Assembly: GCA_022316685.1 (NCBI GenBank)
Contig: JAKJHU010000085.1
Coordinates: forward strand, 1,736,001 to 1,800,000
Length of the DNA stretch: 64,000 bases
Direction of reading: 5' to 3'
Origin: Progne subis subis
Lineage: Eukaryota > Chordata > Aves > Passeriformes > Hirundinidae
In this document: piece by piece, positions 1-12,051 of the stretch
How the letters are laid out: the number at the start of each line of letters is the position of its first letter
How positions within the stretch are numbered: the stretch's first letter is position 1
Program-made: the position numbers and the translations under genes
Notes under the pieces: generated by a model
What the model was told of the DNA's origin: nothing
Seen by the model: only the letters and a program-made list of their open reading frames with translations
Databases searched by the model: none

Positions 1-2808
1 ATCAGGTGACAATAAGCCGTGCTAAATAAAGTACTTGGCACATTTTTCAGCTGGAGATTGATACTGCTGATTCATCTTGTATTCATCTGGATTTATCCCT
101 CGATTAAAGAATAAATTAAGGACTTCAAGTGACGCATTAGCTCGAGTATGGCCAAATATATCTGCCTCCAATGATATTAAGAGTCTTGCAAAGCACTCCA
201 TGGTCAGTAAATAATTCTCAGCTTTGGGTGACTTCAGGAATCAGCATCATAACTTTACCTTTAAACCTCTACCTTGTTGCAAGTAGTTAAGGAGAGACCA
301 TGAGATGTAAATCTGCAGCAGCAGGAACTCGTGGGGAGAGGGTATCTGGTGTCAGCTTCCAGGACTTCAGCCTTTCCATTTGCATGACTATCTAAATGCC
401 TGAACATTCCAGATAACCCAGGGGTTTAACTTTAAGCTGTTTTGATGTAAAACCAACATGGTTTTTATCTTGAGAGAACTGCTCCCAGCAAAAAGGAGGG
501 AAGAATTTTAAATGTGTTCCTACAAGGCTGCCTCTAAAGCCAGAGTCAACCAGATGAAGTTTACAACTCAAACCTTTCAATTCAATCCCTTCTAAATCCT
601 GCTAATGACAATTCTTTAGAGCAGAGTGGGGGGTGCTCCTTCAGCTCACCAACACAGGCTTGGTTGGAGTCCAAGACCCTCCCACCTCTTCCCTGGCTTT
701 TCTTTTGAATATAGCAGCCATAGAACACACATCTGAGCATCCCACTTCCACAGTATGTTGTTGTCACACTCTTCACCTTTAAAGAATTCCAGCATATGTT
801 TCCCTAAATGCCTTTTCTCTATTTATTCTATGAAGTTCCCAGAATAAATTTAATTTATTGATTCTGACAGTTTTCAGTTGGTTTGGACATTTCACTTGGT
901 TGATTCCCCAAGCTTAGTGAGAGCAAACTCAGCTTGGAGCAGCTGTCTCCTTTCAGTGTGAAAATGATTGGTTTCAGATGTAAAATAGTGAGGGCCTTGG
1001 GCTATATTTAATAATAATTTAAAAAGAAAATTAAAATTCCTTCCCTTAAAAGTGAAAAAAATGAAAGTGCATCCTATGTCACAGGACCTTGCTGCAGAAA
1101 GGTGTTTCTGGGCATTTTCCCTTCACAAATTCCCAATGCTTGGTTTGCTCTTCAGTGTGTCCAGCCTGGAGTGGAGCTTATTGCAATGAACTGCGTTGGC
1201 AGAATAATGGGCTGAATTACAGCATAATTTACATGGAAAGATTCAAAAGCTTCCTTTCAGTCTTAATAAATGTAAGGTTTAATCGACTGCCAGACAATGA
1301 AAGCAGCAAGAGTACAAAGAGCAGCAGAACTGAAGCCCTGGCACTGCCTGGTGAAGGTTTTGCTGGTGTTACTTGGTGTCAGTGGTCAATGCCTGTCAGA
1401 GCAAAACAAGAAAAAGAAACCAAAACAGCCAAGAAGGGTATTGGGGCCAAATTTTGTCTGGCAAGGCTGGAACAAAGGGGAATTGTGTCAAGGAAAACCC
1501 GAATTCTCCTCCTAGCACATCATAATTTGGGTTTTTGACCCTGCTTTTCATAGTGGCCTCAATACTGTGCCTGTAAACAACTGCTCTTGGGAGAGGAAGA
1601 GAGTTTGGTTAGGACATATCTGGGTCAGTTTGAGTATATATCTCACTCTTTGAGTTATATATTCTAGATAAATCTGACACCCTTTACAAAAAAATATCCT
1701 CACCTCCCACTTACTAAGGGGGTTCCTTCTCTCAAAATGGAATGACATTTGCTAAGCGAAATTTCATTTGAGTGAGTCAAAAGAACTTTCTGATAAAACT
1801 TCAAATATCACCACCTTCTCTTCAAGCTGGTCTAATTTTGTCCTTTTTTTGTAAGAAGAATATGCCTACATTTTCCCACTCTGTACCCTTGTAACACAGA
1901 AAGATACAGAATTATATTATCAAGTGACAAAATAATTAAGTATGATTCAAATGTTTATATCTGAACTAAGAAAACTGTAGATGGGAATCATACACAGCCT
2001 CTTCCAAGGTCAATGTGTCTGTGAAATCTCCTTGGAGCGGGCAGGAGGGTTTATGAGCGTGTTGATGAACCCACTCTGGGACCAAGGGATAAAATACAAA
2101 CACACAGAGACCAGGATCAGAAGAATTTAAAATAAGCGACCCAGAAATGGAGGCAGCACCCTCCATCACATCCCGATACAGAGGTTTTTGCAGAGGCAGT
2201 TTTTGATCCCAGTTTGTGAATTTTAATTTGTTGCTAAAATATTTTAACTCTTTTAAGGTTTTTATTGTTTTCAAATGTATATTAATTTTCAAATACATAC
2301 GTAACTTCTGGTTAGCAGAAGCTGTGGTTAGGTGTGGCATAGTTTGGACTTGCAGTTCAGAAACCTCAGGCAGTCTATGCCCTTTAAAAATAAACAAGTA
2401 AAATGGTCTGAATTAGCTAATTATTTTAATTGCAGATCTCTCCGTTAAGTGCAGTGCAGTATGGGCCTGAAATAATAAATAGTTAATACTTTTCCAGAGA
2501 GGGCTATTTTTGGTTGTAATTTCAGGCTGTAGATTTTGGGCTGCAATAAGCATTTTTTCTCCTCCCTCGTGGGTTTCTTTATTTCCTCCCCAAACCTCTG
2601 TCCTCACTCCAGCCCTTACAACTGGCCATGGTGAAACATAGGAATGATTGTCTTCAGTAATTTTTAGGCTCTGCCCCAAACCAGAATTCATTAACATGAG
2701 TGACTGTGAATAAATCCTTTCTGAATATCTTCATCTCATTTTTAATAATAGGAGACATTTTCTCTTGTATAAGTATTTCCTGATTTGGTCAGCTTCCATG
2801 GTTTTCTC

Positions 2809-2857
<49 letters not shown>

Positions 2858-3770
2858 CCCTGCTTAAAGAAGTCTTTAAGCTCTGCCTTTCCTGCATCCC
2901 TGGAAATGCTTGCTAGTAGCTGCCATCTTCCCAGTTCATCTAATCTAACACAAGAAATTCTACATGTGTATTTTCCCTTGGTACAGATCTCCCTCCATCA
3001 TTTCCACACCAGCTCACATTGTCTGTGGAGCACCTCTTCCTTCCCTCCACTTCATTTCCTACACCTGATTTCCCAGGCAGTGGCATTGTCTCCTTTGTCT
3101 CCATGTCCCTCATACTTGCCAGGGGAAATGGAATATTTGCCTTTAGTCACACTCACACTGGGAATAAATCCATCCTCTGTCCTATCCGAGCACAGACACA
3201 ACATTTAAGCCACGTTCAATGCCACAGATATTGAAGATGGCAAAGGAGCACCCATCAGAGAGGACTGAGCTGCATCTCATCTTTACAGAGGCAGTGTCAC
3301 AAGATTTCCCACCTGCCTCAATATTTTTACCATACAGCCTGCAGAGTTGTGCACAGAGTTGTGGTAAAAAGATGAGAATCAAATGCATTTGGCTCATGGG
3401 AGTCATTCAAGAGCTTTGGTGTGATACTAGAAATGTGCACAGTCAATTACCCATTAGGGGAGATGATTACAGACACCCACAAGGCCAGAGTGGCAATCCC
3501 TGCTCACCATGGCTGTGGAAGAAATGTAATGGATGAGGGAATTAGTGTCAGGTTTATTCAGATTTCTCCTTTAAGACCGCCAATGTGCATTTTCAGGGTC
3601 TTTCTCCTATTTCTCCTGACATTTACAAGGCTGATTTATTTGTTACACATCGGTGCTGTAATCAGCGCTTTCATTTCCAGCCTTCAGCTGCTGGGCGTAT
3701 GAAAAACCAACCAGAGGTGAAAGCACTCGTTGCTTATTAACACTTTATATTCTTCTGGAACATCCCGAGC
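1..3770. other. Intergenic region left of MORN3
   Basis: No exon could be recognised on either strand. Open frames here are short, mostly lack a good ATG and resemble no family I know. In human the next gene beyond MORN3 is TMEM120B, transcribed away from it. I looked for its coiled-coil N-terminus on the minus strand and did not find it, so it probably starts further left, outside the window. The only distinctive element is a 46-nt poly(T) tract. Confidence 0.6.
2812..2857. repeat. Poly(T) tract, 46 nt
   Basis: An uninterrupted run of 46 T, the longest homopolymer in the window. No retroposon body could be identified beside it. Its exact length in the genome may differ because such runs are error-prone in sequencing. 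Confidence 0.9.
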
Positions 3771-3842
3771 TCAGGGCACGGAGCTGCACAGCGCTGCGTG
3801 TGCCCGGTGGCTGGGTCTCCATGCCCTGCGCTCAGCGAGGGG

Positions 3843-3906
3843 CCCAGCGTGTGATGATGATGATGCCGTGTCCCAGCGTGTGATGATGATGATGCCGTGT
3901 CCCAGC
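3843..3906. repeat. 29-bp tandem repeat (2.2 copies)
   Basis: Two identical adjacent 29-bp units (3843-3871 and 3872-3900), each with an internal (GAT)n stretch, followed by the first six bases of a third copy. It lies at the left edge of the CpG island. Confidence 0.9.
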
Positions 3907-3960
3907 ACATTCCCGTCGCTCGGGGCCGCTGCCGTGGCCTTTAGCGCTGGAGTTTGGCAC

Positions 3961-3974
3961 GTTGCTATGGCGAC
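3961..3974. promoter_or_regulatory. RFX X-box motif
   Basis: GTTGCTATGGCGAC matches the palindromic RFX-family X-box consensus GTTGCCATGGCAAC at 12 of 14 positions. RFX factors drive ciliary and testis genes, and MORN3 is a gene of that kind. The motif lies in the CpG island upstream of MORN3, so it is a likely direct regulatory site. Binding itself is inferred. Confidence 0.6.
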
Positions 3975-4749
3975 CCCGCCGCCACAGTCAGCCCCGAGCC
4001 GCCGCCAGCGCAGGTCGGTGTCCGCGGTTCGGCCCTTGGCGTCGGGGGCGGTGGGAGAGTTGGAGAAGCACACTCGTGGGCTTTCCCTGTCGGCCGCTCG
4101 CACCGCTGCCCTCCGGCCCGGCTCCCGCCAGGAGCCCTGAGCATTCCGCTCGCAAACAGCGCCCTGAGGGCCAGGAAGGGATGGCGGTGACTCCGCTCCG
4201 CCGGCGGGGGTTGGCAAAGAGATCCCGCTGCAGGGCAGGGCCGTGGTGCTGGGTCACGGCAAGGGCTCAGCTCAGCCGGGGAATCCTCGGGCCCGGGGGA
4301 CAGTCAGGCGGGGTGCACGGGGGTGCGGTGCCAGGCAGGGACAGTCAGCAGCCGCTTCTCTGCAGCCAGGTGTGTTTCCCTCCTTGCTCTTCATTAAGAT
4401 GTAAGATGGAAAAAGTAGCTACACCGCATCGCTCTGAAGTTCCGAAGAGGGCCAGAGGGAAAAAACAAAAGGGGCTTCCTATAGAGCCGTGCAGACTAAA
4501 GCTGCATTTTACCGGAGACCCGACTAAAGTCGTAGAGCAGCGTCTGGAGGGGGACGCGAGGTCTGCAGGAGCCTCATCCCCACGCGCCGCGGCAGAGGCG
4601 CACAGGAGCGGCAGCGACCGGAACGACTTCACCGCCTGCCTCTCGCTGCCAGCCTCCTCGCGCCCTGGTAGTGGGCGGCTGAAAACATCCAGGGAGGCGA
4701 ACACCGACTGCGTTATCACTTACGCAAACCTGGCAGCGCTGACGTAAAT

Positions 4750-6523
4750 TTAGAAGGGGACTCAGCAAATAAAGGCGGCTCCCGTCAGCCCGAATTACCT
4801 CGGGTACTCTGCGCGGGCTGTGCCTCGCAGGACGTGGTGAGCAGATGGGGCTGCCCCCGCAGCTGGGAATCCTCCCTGGGACTTGTAAATCCTAAGCTTT
4901 GAATTAAAGAAATGGTGGGATGTGTTGGTGGGAAAGCGATGCTCCCATCCTGCAAAGGTAGTGAAGAGACGTCTTGTCACAGGCATGAGCCGCTCAGAGG
5001 TCATGGCCAGTGCCAGGGTGGGTACAGGTTGCTGCAGCTCAGCTCTTCTGCTTCCCCAGCAAGGGCAGGACAGGCTCAAACCAGCAAAGTGTGGCACAGT
5101 GTCCCGAAAAAACCCAGTCCTTGTCAAATATTGGCAAGACCCCCTTCTTCAGGAGCTGCAGCACTCGAAAGTGAGGGAGGAACTCAGCAGTTGTAGTGTA
5201 TCCTGTGTTTGCACTGCTGGAAAAACATGCTCTGTGGTGGGCTGTGACTCCATCATACCGAGGGACAGATCCTGTCCTCGGTGTCCTCTTACCGAGACTC
5301 ATTCTGGACACATAAGTACTTTTATTTAGCAATGCCATCCTTCCAAATAGCTGTTGAATGACCATTTCACACAGCTGGAGAGTGCAGAACTGACGTTCAA
5401 TTCTAACAATATTTTCTTAGTTAGATTTTCTACCTTTTATTTCCTAGCAAGGACCTAAAGCACCTTTCTTCTCCCCTGTCTTCCCAAGGTCCAGGTTTTC
5501 TCCCCTGCTGGGCTCCCCGGCACCCGCAGCACAGCAGGGACCAGAGCTTTGCTCTGCCGAGAGGGGAAGAAGCGCAGCAAAATGATTCGAAATGGCTCAG
5601 TCCAGCGGATCAGGACAGAAGGGGGAGCCCAGGAGACAAAATCGGAGAGCATCCCACCCTGCCAGGCTCCAGCCGAGCTCTGGATGTTAACGGCATTCAT
5701 AGAAACTTGCTTTTGTTTCTACAGCCACCTTTTAGCTTTTGGTTATGGTTTATAGGCGACCACTCTCACCTCCGAGTCTGTGCTGAATTCCCACTGTGCT
5801 GAACAGCATTTCCATTGGCAGTGCTCAGAAATCACCACTATGCTGCACTCCACCATTGTACTCTGTATTTATGAAGCAAAACATCTCCTTTTCCCTCCTC
5901 TTCCCCCATACTGAGCCTTTCCCTCCAGGCCTCCAACGCCCGAATCACCCCCACTGTGCTCACCATGCCCTGCCTGCTGCTCCTGCTTTAAACCCACATC
6001 ACCTGTGAAGTCACCTCAGAAGTCACCTCCTTGGCAGCTTGATGGGCTGGCGAGCCCTTGGCCTGCCATGGGCAAATCCACAGCCTCCTGGGAGAGGGAG
6101 ATGTTGTGGTTTCAACCTCTTTTAAAAACAAGGTAGCTGAAGGACTGATGTTTTTAGCAACAAAGGAATCTGAGCTGCATTACTGCTGGGGGTATGAGGT
6201 GTCCCAGCTCCAGGTGGACCTTGGGGACACTGGACAACTCCCTGACCCATTCCAGGACAGAGGAGATGCCCTCCCCAAGATCTCTGGCAGGTGCAGAGAT
6301 CAATGCCCACCACAAACCAGACCTGCTGAGATTTATTTGATGTTTCGTAACAGGCCGGGCTATGCTAGGAGCCCATTTTCACATAGTGCTGGTTTGTACT
6401 TCAGTATTTTTAGCTGCCTCCTGTTTGTTGTATCTGTGTGCATGGCTCACAAATACTCTTCTTCCTGTACCTGCCTTAGTAATTTCTAATTTATTGCTGA
6501 TAATAATTTGTTTTCTTCTCCAG
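4750..6523. other. MORN3 5' region / intron before the first coding exon
   Basis: No recognisable exon was found. Several short open frames exist on both strands but none has a family match or a consistent splice context. It presumably forms the intron between a noncoding MORN3 exon in the CpG island and coding exon 1. Confidence 0.5.
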
Positions 6524-6534
6524 ATACCAACAAT

Positions 6535-6679
6535 ATGCCCGTTATAAAGCACTGCAGGATTAGAGAACCTCTCTTTCATGAATGGGACAAGAAAGCCCAG
6601 AAATGTGGATTAAGACACACAGTTTATACTGTAAATGGGAATCAGTATACTGGAGAATGGCAGGACAACTTGAAACATG
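6535..6679 (+). CDS. MORN3: MORN3 coding exon 1 (MORN repeat-containing protein 3)
   Basis: The gene encodes a small soluble protein made almost entirely of MORN repeats; mammalian MORN3 is testis-enriched and associated with sperm and cilium biology. The acceptor ends at 6523 and the ATG is 6535, the first in the exon; the donor GTAAGA follows 6679 (phase 1). Joining the five exons gives 238 residues, against about 240 in human. Seven MORN cores (Y-x-G-x-W or close variants) begin near residues 38, 62, 91, 114, 137, 160 and 183. Exon 1 encodes residues 1-48, ending in the first repeat. The N-terminal MPV and the C-terminal segments DFGRD and PAGVLEEA also agree with MORN3. Start, frame and all splice phases are consistent, so the gene appears intact. 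Confidence 0.93.
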
Positions 6680-6813
6680 GTAAGATAGATAATTTTGAGA
6701 AAAAATAGCAACTCAGATATCCTTACAAAGGTTCCTAGGGGCAGGAAGTGGTCAGTGGTTTTATGTGCTCTATATGCTCCTGGAAGGGCATTCATTCACG
6801 TATGACTCTATGT

Positions 6814-6836
6814 ACACACACACACACACACACACA
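6814..6836. repeat. (AC)n microsatellite
   Basis: About 11 AC dinucleotides in MORN3 intron 1, followed by a degenerate TACATA stretch. Confidence 0.9.
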
Positions 6837-7164
6837 TACATATTTGATATATGTAATGCAAAAATGCAGAAACATTTCTAACAGGTAACTTGAAGAGCTT
6901 TTGCACACACTCAGGGCGAACTACCCAAAATATCTCTATTACAGATGTTTAAAAATCCTTTCCAAATATAGCAAACTGCGGTCAGCTCCATGCATTGGGA
7001 TGTGCTCTGGCTGCACAGTCCTTGGAGCTCTCTCAGCTTCTGACTTGGCTCCAGGAATCTTAATTTATTCCCAAGATGTGGCAGAGGCTGCAGGGGACAG
7101 AGCAGGAGAAGGCGACCCTGTCCGAGCCAGGAGCAGCCAGAGCAGGACAGACTTGTTTACAAGC

Positions 7165-7290
7165 AGTAAACTGAGGTTTGGAAAGATTTCAGTGCATTCA
7201 GCAGAGGCCACACAGGAAGCCCCTGATCAAGATTAACAATGGTTCCGACTTGGGAAGCTAAACCGAATCCCAGACATAAGACTGACTTTG
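7165..7290 (-). mobile_element. Possible MIR-like SINE remnant
   Basis: Contains ACTGAGG followed by a diverged GAAAG segment, then GGCCACACAG and CCGAATCCCAGAC. These occur in the order expected for the reverse complement of a MIR core. It is strongly diverged, so recognition rests on short matches only. Confidence 0.35.
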
Positions 7291-7392
7291 TGTAGGGAGT
7301 GCTTCCCTGTCTGGGATGGAGCAGGAAGGGCAGACCTGTGCACCCTTCTAACCATGACAGTCTCCCTGTCATTCCTCTTGTTTGTTAAACAG

Positions 7393-7550
7393 GTAAAGGC
7401 ACCCAGATTTGGAAAAGAACAGGAGCTATTTACAGCGGTGACTGGAAGTTTGGGAAGCGGGATGGCTACGGCTCATACAGCATTCCTGACCCAGTGACCA
7501 AGGAATACAAGAAGATGTACACAGGCTGGTGGGAAAATGACAAAAGAGGT
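7393..7550 (+). CDS. MORN3: MORN3 coding exon 2
   Basis: 158-bp exon between an AACAG acceptor (ends 7392) and a GTAAGT donor. It encodes residues 49-101, including the second MORN core (YSGDW) and the third (YTGWW). The incoming phase of 1 matches exon 1 and it leaves in phase 0. Confidence 0.93.
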
Positions 7551-8995
7551 GTAAGTGAGATTTTCTGCCAGTAGTGAGGCAGTGGGATCCAAAACACGGG
7601 GAAGACTTGGGTGCACATGTGCAAAAAGATTACTTAAAATACTAAATTTCACAATACTGAGGCTGAATTGAATGGTCAAGACTAAAAATCCAAGATTTTT
7701 ATGGGAGTGTCATCTCCTTCCTGGAGAGGGAGTCATCCCCACCCATCTGCTGGTTACCAGGCTACAGCCCCGAGCTCCACAGAGCAGTGGTTACTGCTCA
7801 GACTCACCTGCATCTTGGCCAAGCATGATGGGAGGTTTCACCTCTTGTCTCTTAATCCTCCCCACACATCCCTTTCATTCCTCTTGTCCTGTATTATAAG
7901 TACTGCCAGAAAATGTACCTGATTCTAGGAGTTTTGCAGCATAATAGGCAAATAACATGAGTTCTTTTGAAAATTAAGCCTGTCACATAAATCACTGTTT
8001 TTCCTAAAAGGAACATAATGAGAAAGTCATCTGGTAGAAGTTCAATGTAATGTGCAAAATCCTTGTAGGAACGTTTTTGGATCTGCCAATGGAAACCTTC
8101 TGTTTGTCTTTGTGTCTGCTCTTAAATTAAACTCATCTCCACCAAGACTTTTAATGGGCTTGTGGCTCCATGGCTCCTGTCTCTTGGAGGGAGCTTCCTT
8201 CCTGTTCTTTAAGGTTAGATTTTACATAATTGAGCTTTGGTGAAAGATTGTAATGATATCCAAATATCGCTAGGGTTGGGTTTTCTTCTAAAAAAGTTTA
8301 TCCCTTACATGCATGCAATTTAATAAAATTAATACACAGAAAAATCAGTTGCTTCCAAAACTGATTTTATTACTTGTTCGGAGAAAAAAGAACACTTTAT
8401 TCCTATGGAAAAAGGTGTTAGTGATATGGAAATATTTCTTATTGGTACCATTCCCTGGCATAGGGGGCACCTCTGGACTTCTCTTAATGGCAAACACACG
8501 TGTAAAACAAACATGCTGCTTCCTTATTGCCTTTACTAAAGCAATGTTTCCAGTGCTCCATGAACAAAAAACCACAAGAGATGGAATTACCCAGCCTGGG
8601 ACACTCTGAGCTGGAAACGTCGCCAGGGTTGAAAGACGTGAAATCCCCATGTTGAGAGACACATCCTTTATTGCTGCCTATCCCCAGGCAGGTTTATATA
8701 CTTGTAAAACCCGCTTTTAGCTAAATATTAGCAGCAATCATGCCAATAATAACACATTGAGATATAAACCCAAAGTTTTGTCAGGGGAATTAAACTGTTT
8801 GCCAAAAAAATAAAATCCCATACTACCATATCTCATTTCCTTCAGCACGAGAACAGCCACAGAGCTGGGCTGCCAGCAGCCATGTGTAAGAGTAATAAAC
8901 AAAGGAATATTCTACCAAAGTGATGTCCCAGAATTGAACACTGACCCCTTTCAATAGAGCAGCTCCTGACCAGCCGTCTCCGTGCTGCTCTCCAG
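7551..8995 (+). other. MORN3 intron 2
   Basis: 1.4-kb intron with GTAAGT donor and CTCCAG acceptor. It holds one copy of a 56-bp sequence (8513-8568) repeated at 15146-15201. Nothing else was recognised. Confidence 0.8.
8513..8568. repeat. 56-bp dispersed repeat, copy 1
   Basis: 54 of 56 bases match 15146-15201 in the same orientation, while the flanks do not match. The unit begins ATGCTGCTTCC and ends TGAACAAA. The family is not recognised. Confidence 0.85.
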
Positions 8996-9155
8996 GGCCG
9001 GGGGATGTACTTTTACTCCAACGGGGAGCAGTACGATGGCGAGTGGAGCAAGGGTTTGCGGAGCGGCTGGGGGAAGATGCACTACAAGGACGGCTCCGTC
9101 TACGAGGGCCAGTGGCTGAAGGATCAGCGCAACGGGCAGGGCGTCCTGCGGCTCC
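8996..9155 (+). CDS. MORN3: MORN3 coding exon 3
   Basis: 160-bp exon with CTCCAG acceptor and GTAAGT donor, encoding residues 102-154. It carries the MORN cores YDGEW and YEGQW. The exon is clearly more GC-rich than the other MORN3 exons. It leaves in phase 1, completed by exon 4. Confidence 0.92.
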
Positions 9156-9540
9156 GTAAGTACTGAGCACCCTCACCCTGCTTCCTCCAAGCTGTTCGGT
9201 GTCGTGCTGCTCTCCGGGTGTCTCCGCCGTGCAGATTTCTGGGTGCTACGATGCAGCCTTGCAGGAGGACTGCGGCCGCTCCGTGTCATCCCTCCCGGTC
9301 CGGAGCGGGAGGCAGCACGGGCTGAGCGGGGGCCGGCGCAGCGCTGCTCGAGCCCATGAGCCCACACGCATGAAAGCTTACTTTTGCTGTGATTTACATT
9401 TAAATGACTGGGATGGTTCGGGTTAGAGATAATATACTGTTGGGTCAGAGGAGAGCAAATCTCTCTTTTCAAGCCAGGCACTTTGCCAGACAGGCTTTCT
9501 AGCTCTGCATATCAAAGAAGAGTTCAGTTTCCAGCACAGG

Positions 9541-9602
9541 GAAAAAAAGAAAAAAAAGAAGAAAAAAACCAAAACAACAACAACAACAAAACCACAACAA
9601 CA
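9541..9602. repeat. A-rich / (CAA)n low-complexity sequence
   Basis: Runs of AAAAAG are followed by about six CAA triplets. Confidence 0.8.
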
Positions 9603-9917
9603 TAGTTTTCTTTTTGAGTTCACTCCATCGCCTCTGTCTACTTCTAACAGTGGCTCGTGTTGAGTGAACACAGGGGTTTCATTAGTACACAATCCTTTTC
9701 CATAAATAACACCAAGCACATCATGGATTGGGAATGTTAGGGCCAATCTCAGCATAAATACAGAAATTTAATTTTTTTCCCTTTATTTTTCTTGGAGTTT
9801 TAACACATTTTCCCCCAAAGCCAAGAATCCTAAGAATGTCTGCAATACCAGGCATGACATTCCAAGAACGCCTGAAGAAATATTATCTCCATATTATTAT
9901 TCATCTTCTTCTTCTTC

Positions 9918-9943
9918 TTTTTTTTTTTTTTTTTTTTTTTTTT
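9918..9943. repeat. Poly(T) tract, 26 nt
   Basis: 26 consecutive T, preceded by a short (CTT)n stretch, in MORN3 intron 3. Confidence 0.9.
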
Positions 9944-11866
9944 GCTTGAAAGTGATCTCAAGGCTAGTAATTGTCTAAGCAAAGCAGCTGGGAGGAATGA
10001 GCATGACCTTTTCTGCACACCACATGCATGACTGTGCTCTCTCTGCTGACTGTAAAGTCGCTTTGGACCCACGGCTCATCTGGATGATATCAGCACCTGC
10101 TTCCAGGGGGATTCTTGGCTTTGGGGGAGAGTCAAGATCTGCTGATCTGCTGCGCCCCTGTCAAAGGCCCTGTTAGCTATAAACTAACAGCCCCTGCAGA
10201 CTGAGCCGTGGCTGATGCACCGTTTCAGAGCCCAGTTGCCTCCAGCCTGGCCTGCAACTGATTGTTAGCTGGATTCCTTTTGGTTAAAATTAGCCGGAGC
10301 AATTATTTCATACCCACAAGTTTAAAGCATTCAGCTCAGCTGCTGGAAGTGCGCCCACGTGCCGGCAGCTTTGCCATGTGAAAGAAAAGGAGTTCTTCAG
10401 TGGAGGTCACGATGAGCTGCAGCTCAAGATTAAATTGCTTGTAGTGGCAGCGTGCCCGGCGAGGGTGAGCTTGGCTGAGAGCACCGCGCTGATCTGCCGC
10501 CTCTGCTACATCCATTCCCAACAGCTTTGTACCAGAGCACTTCACATCCACGGGGATCGTGGTTCTGAGCAACACAGCCTCGGGTGCTCTGGGAGGAGAG
10601 CAGATGGGAGCAGTGAGGCACCACGGTGCAGTCAGGGTGTTCACTGCCCCCTCCTCGCAGCCAGGGCTGTGATTTTGGCGCTTTCTTGCCTGTTGGTGGC
10701 TGGAGTGCAGAAGCCAAGCTGCTCCCACCCGTGGGTAGGGCAGCTTGGCGCTGCAGATAAGCACAAAGGCAGATCAAAGGTGCAGATAACCATCACCAAG
10801 GCTACAGCCTGTAAACCAGACCCTTCCTGAGCAGCCCAGCAGCCACATTCTCCAGAAGCGTCTTTGGTTTTCCCCTCTTCCCTTACAGCACCCTGGCAGG
10901 CCCCAGTAATCTCTGCAGCACTGTGTGGGGTGCCCTGGTACTTCAGCCACTTCTTGTGATGAAGTGGCAGAGTGCAGCTGAGACTTAAAGGTATTTCCAC
11001 TAACACGGTTAGAAATCCCCTTGGGTTTGGGCTTAGAAACACTGTATGTAGTAAAAAGGGTGAGCAGAGGACTCCTCTAGTGACAGCAGGGTGTTCTGGA
11101 AGTATCCCAGCCCCAGCATCACCATGGGTATGAAACCCCTTTTCAACCAGCATCCATGCATGACGCTGCTCTCTTCCCCTTGCAGCTCTGCTCTCCCTGT
11201 TAGTGATGGATGAGTGGATTCCTGGAGAGCAGCAGAGAGCCCAAAAAAAGCATCTCTCGGCTTGCAGAAAAATGCCAAGAGAAGCAGTACAGCGGGAAAA
11301 ACAGCCTGTAACTGACTGCCTGAACCGTTCAGACTCATGCAGCAATTCTCACCCCGTAATTCATTGAGGAAAAACTTAACTAAAAGTATTCTTTGAAATC
11401 AAGATTATTTTGACTGGATGCAATCAGTGCTCTGTTTCTTGCCCAGACAAGCAAACCTCTTCAAGCCAGAGATCCTGCATGATTTGTTGCAATGACAAAT
11501 CTGAAACTTGTGTCCTGTAATTTTTCGTTTTGTGAAGAGTGACTCAGGGACCAGTCCCTTACCCTGAGCCCACTGGCTCCTTGTGTCAGCAAAAAATGAG
11601 TATCACTGTGAGAACAAAGCATGTGAGCAGAGTCCTGGTTCCAAGTGAGCAAGCCTGGGCTCCTTCTGCAGCATTTTCTCCCTCTGTGGCACGGCAAATG
11701 GAGCACTGCAAAATCAACATGACACACAGTGCCACAGCCACCTTGAAATTACTAAGAGGAGCCAAACACATGATCTTCTCTTCCGCTGGCTTGCTCTGCT
11801 GATTGATTTGTAACCCCTCAACAAAATGGTGCAAATTTCAAGGTTTGTTCATGTATTTAATTGCAG

Positions 11867-12051
11867 CAAATGGAAATCGGTACGAAGGAGGTTGGAAAGA
11901 CGGCAAGAAGCATGGCACAGGAAAATTCTTCTACCTGGATAAGGGACAGCTGTTAGAAGGCACTTGGGTAGCAGATATACCAAAGTGTGGAGCTCTGGTT
12001 GACTTTGGCAGAGACGACGCTTCAGCCCCTACTGAGTTTCCACTCCCAGAG
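11867..12051 (+). CDS. MORN3: MORN3 coding exon 4
   Basis: 185-bp exon after the acceptor TTGCAG and before a GTAATT donor. It encodes residues 155-216, with the sixth MORN core YEGGW, the degenerate seventh LEGTW and the conserved KCG...DFGRD segment. It closes in phase 0. Confidence 0.93.

Larger units (their letters stand above)
3770..4750. promoter_or_regulatory. MORN3: CpG island, probable MORN3 promoter and 5' noncoding exon
   Basis: A GC- and CpG-rich block of about 1 kb in otherwise AT-rich DNA, 1.8 kb before the first coding exon of MORN3. That exon opens with only 11 nt of 5' UTR after a splice acceptor, so an upstream noncoding exon must exist. Plausible donors within the island are after 4013 (CAG before GTCGGT) and after 4369 (CAG before GTGTGT). 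The choice of donor and the transcription start are inference; no transcript evidence is available. Confidence 0.6.
9156..11866 (+). other. MORN3 intron 3
   Basis: 2.7-kb intron. It contains an A-rich/(CAA)n low-complexity patch and a 26-nt poly(T). Other open frames here lack coding character. Confidence 0.8.

Noticed and set aside
1089..1538. 149-codon plus-strand open frame in the left intergenic region
   Set aside because: No ATG at its start, no family resemblance, and AT-rich context with chance-like codon use.
10641..11345. 234-codon minus-strand frame in MORN3 intron 3
   Set aside because: Long, but the translation is compositionally unremarkable without domain features, and it lies antisense within an intron. 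Treated as chance.
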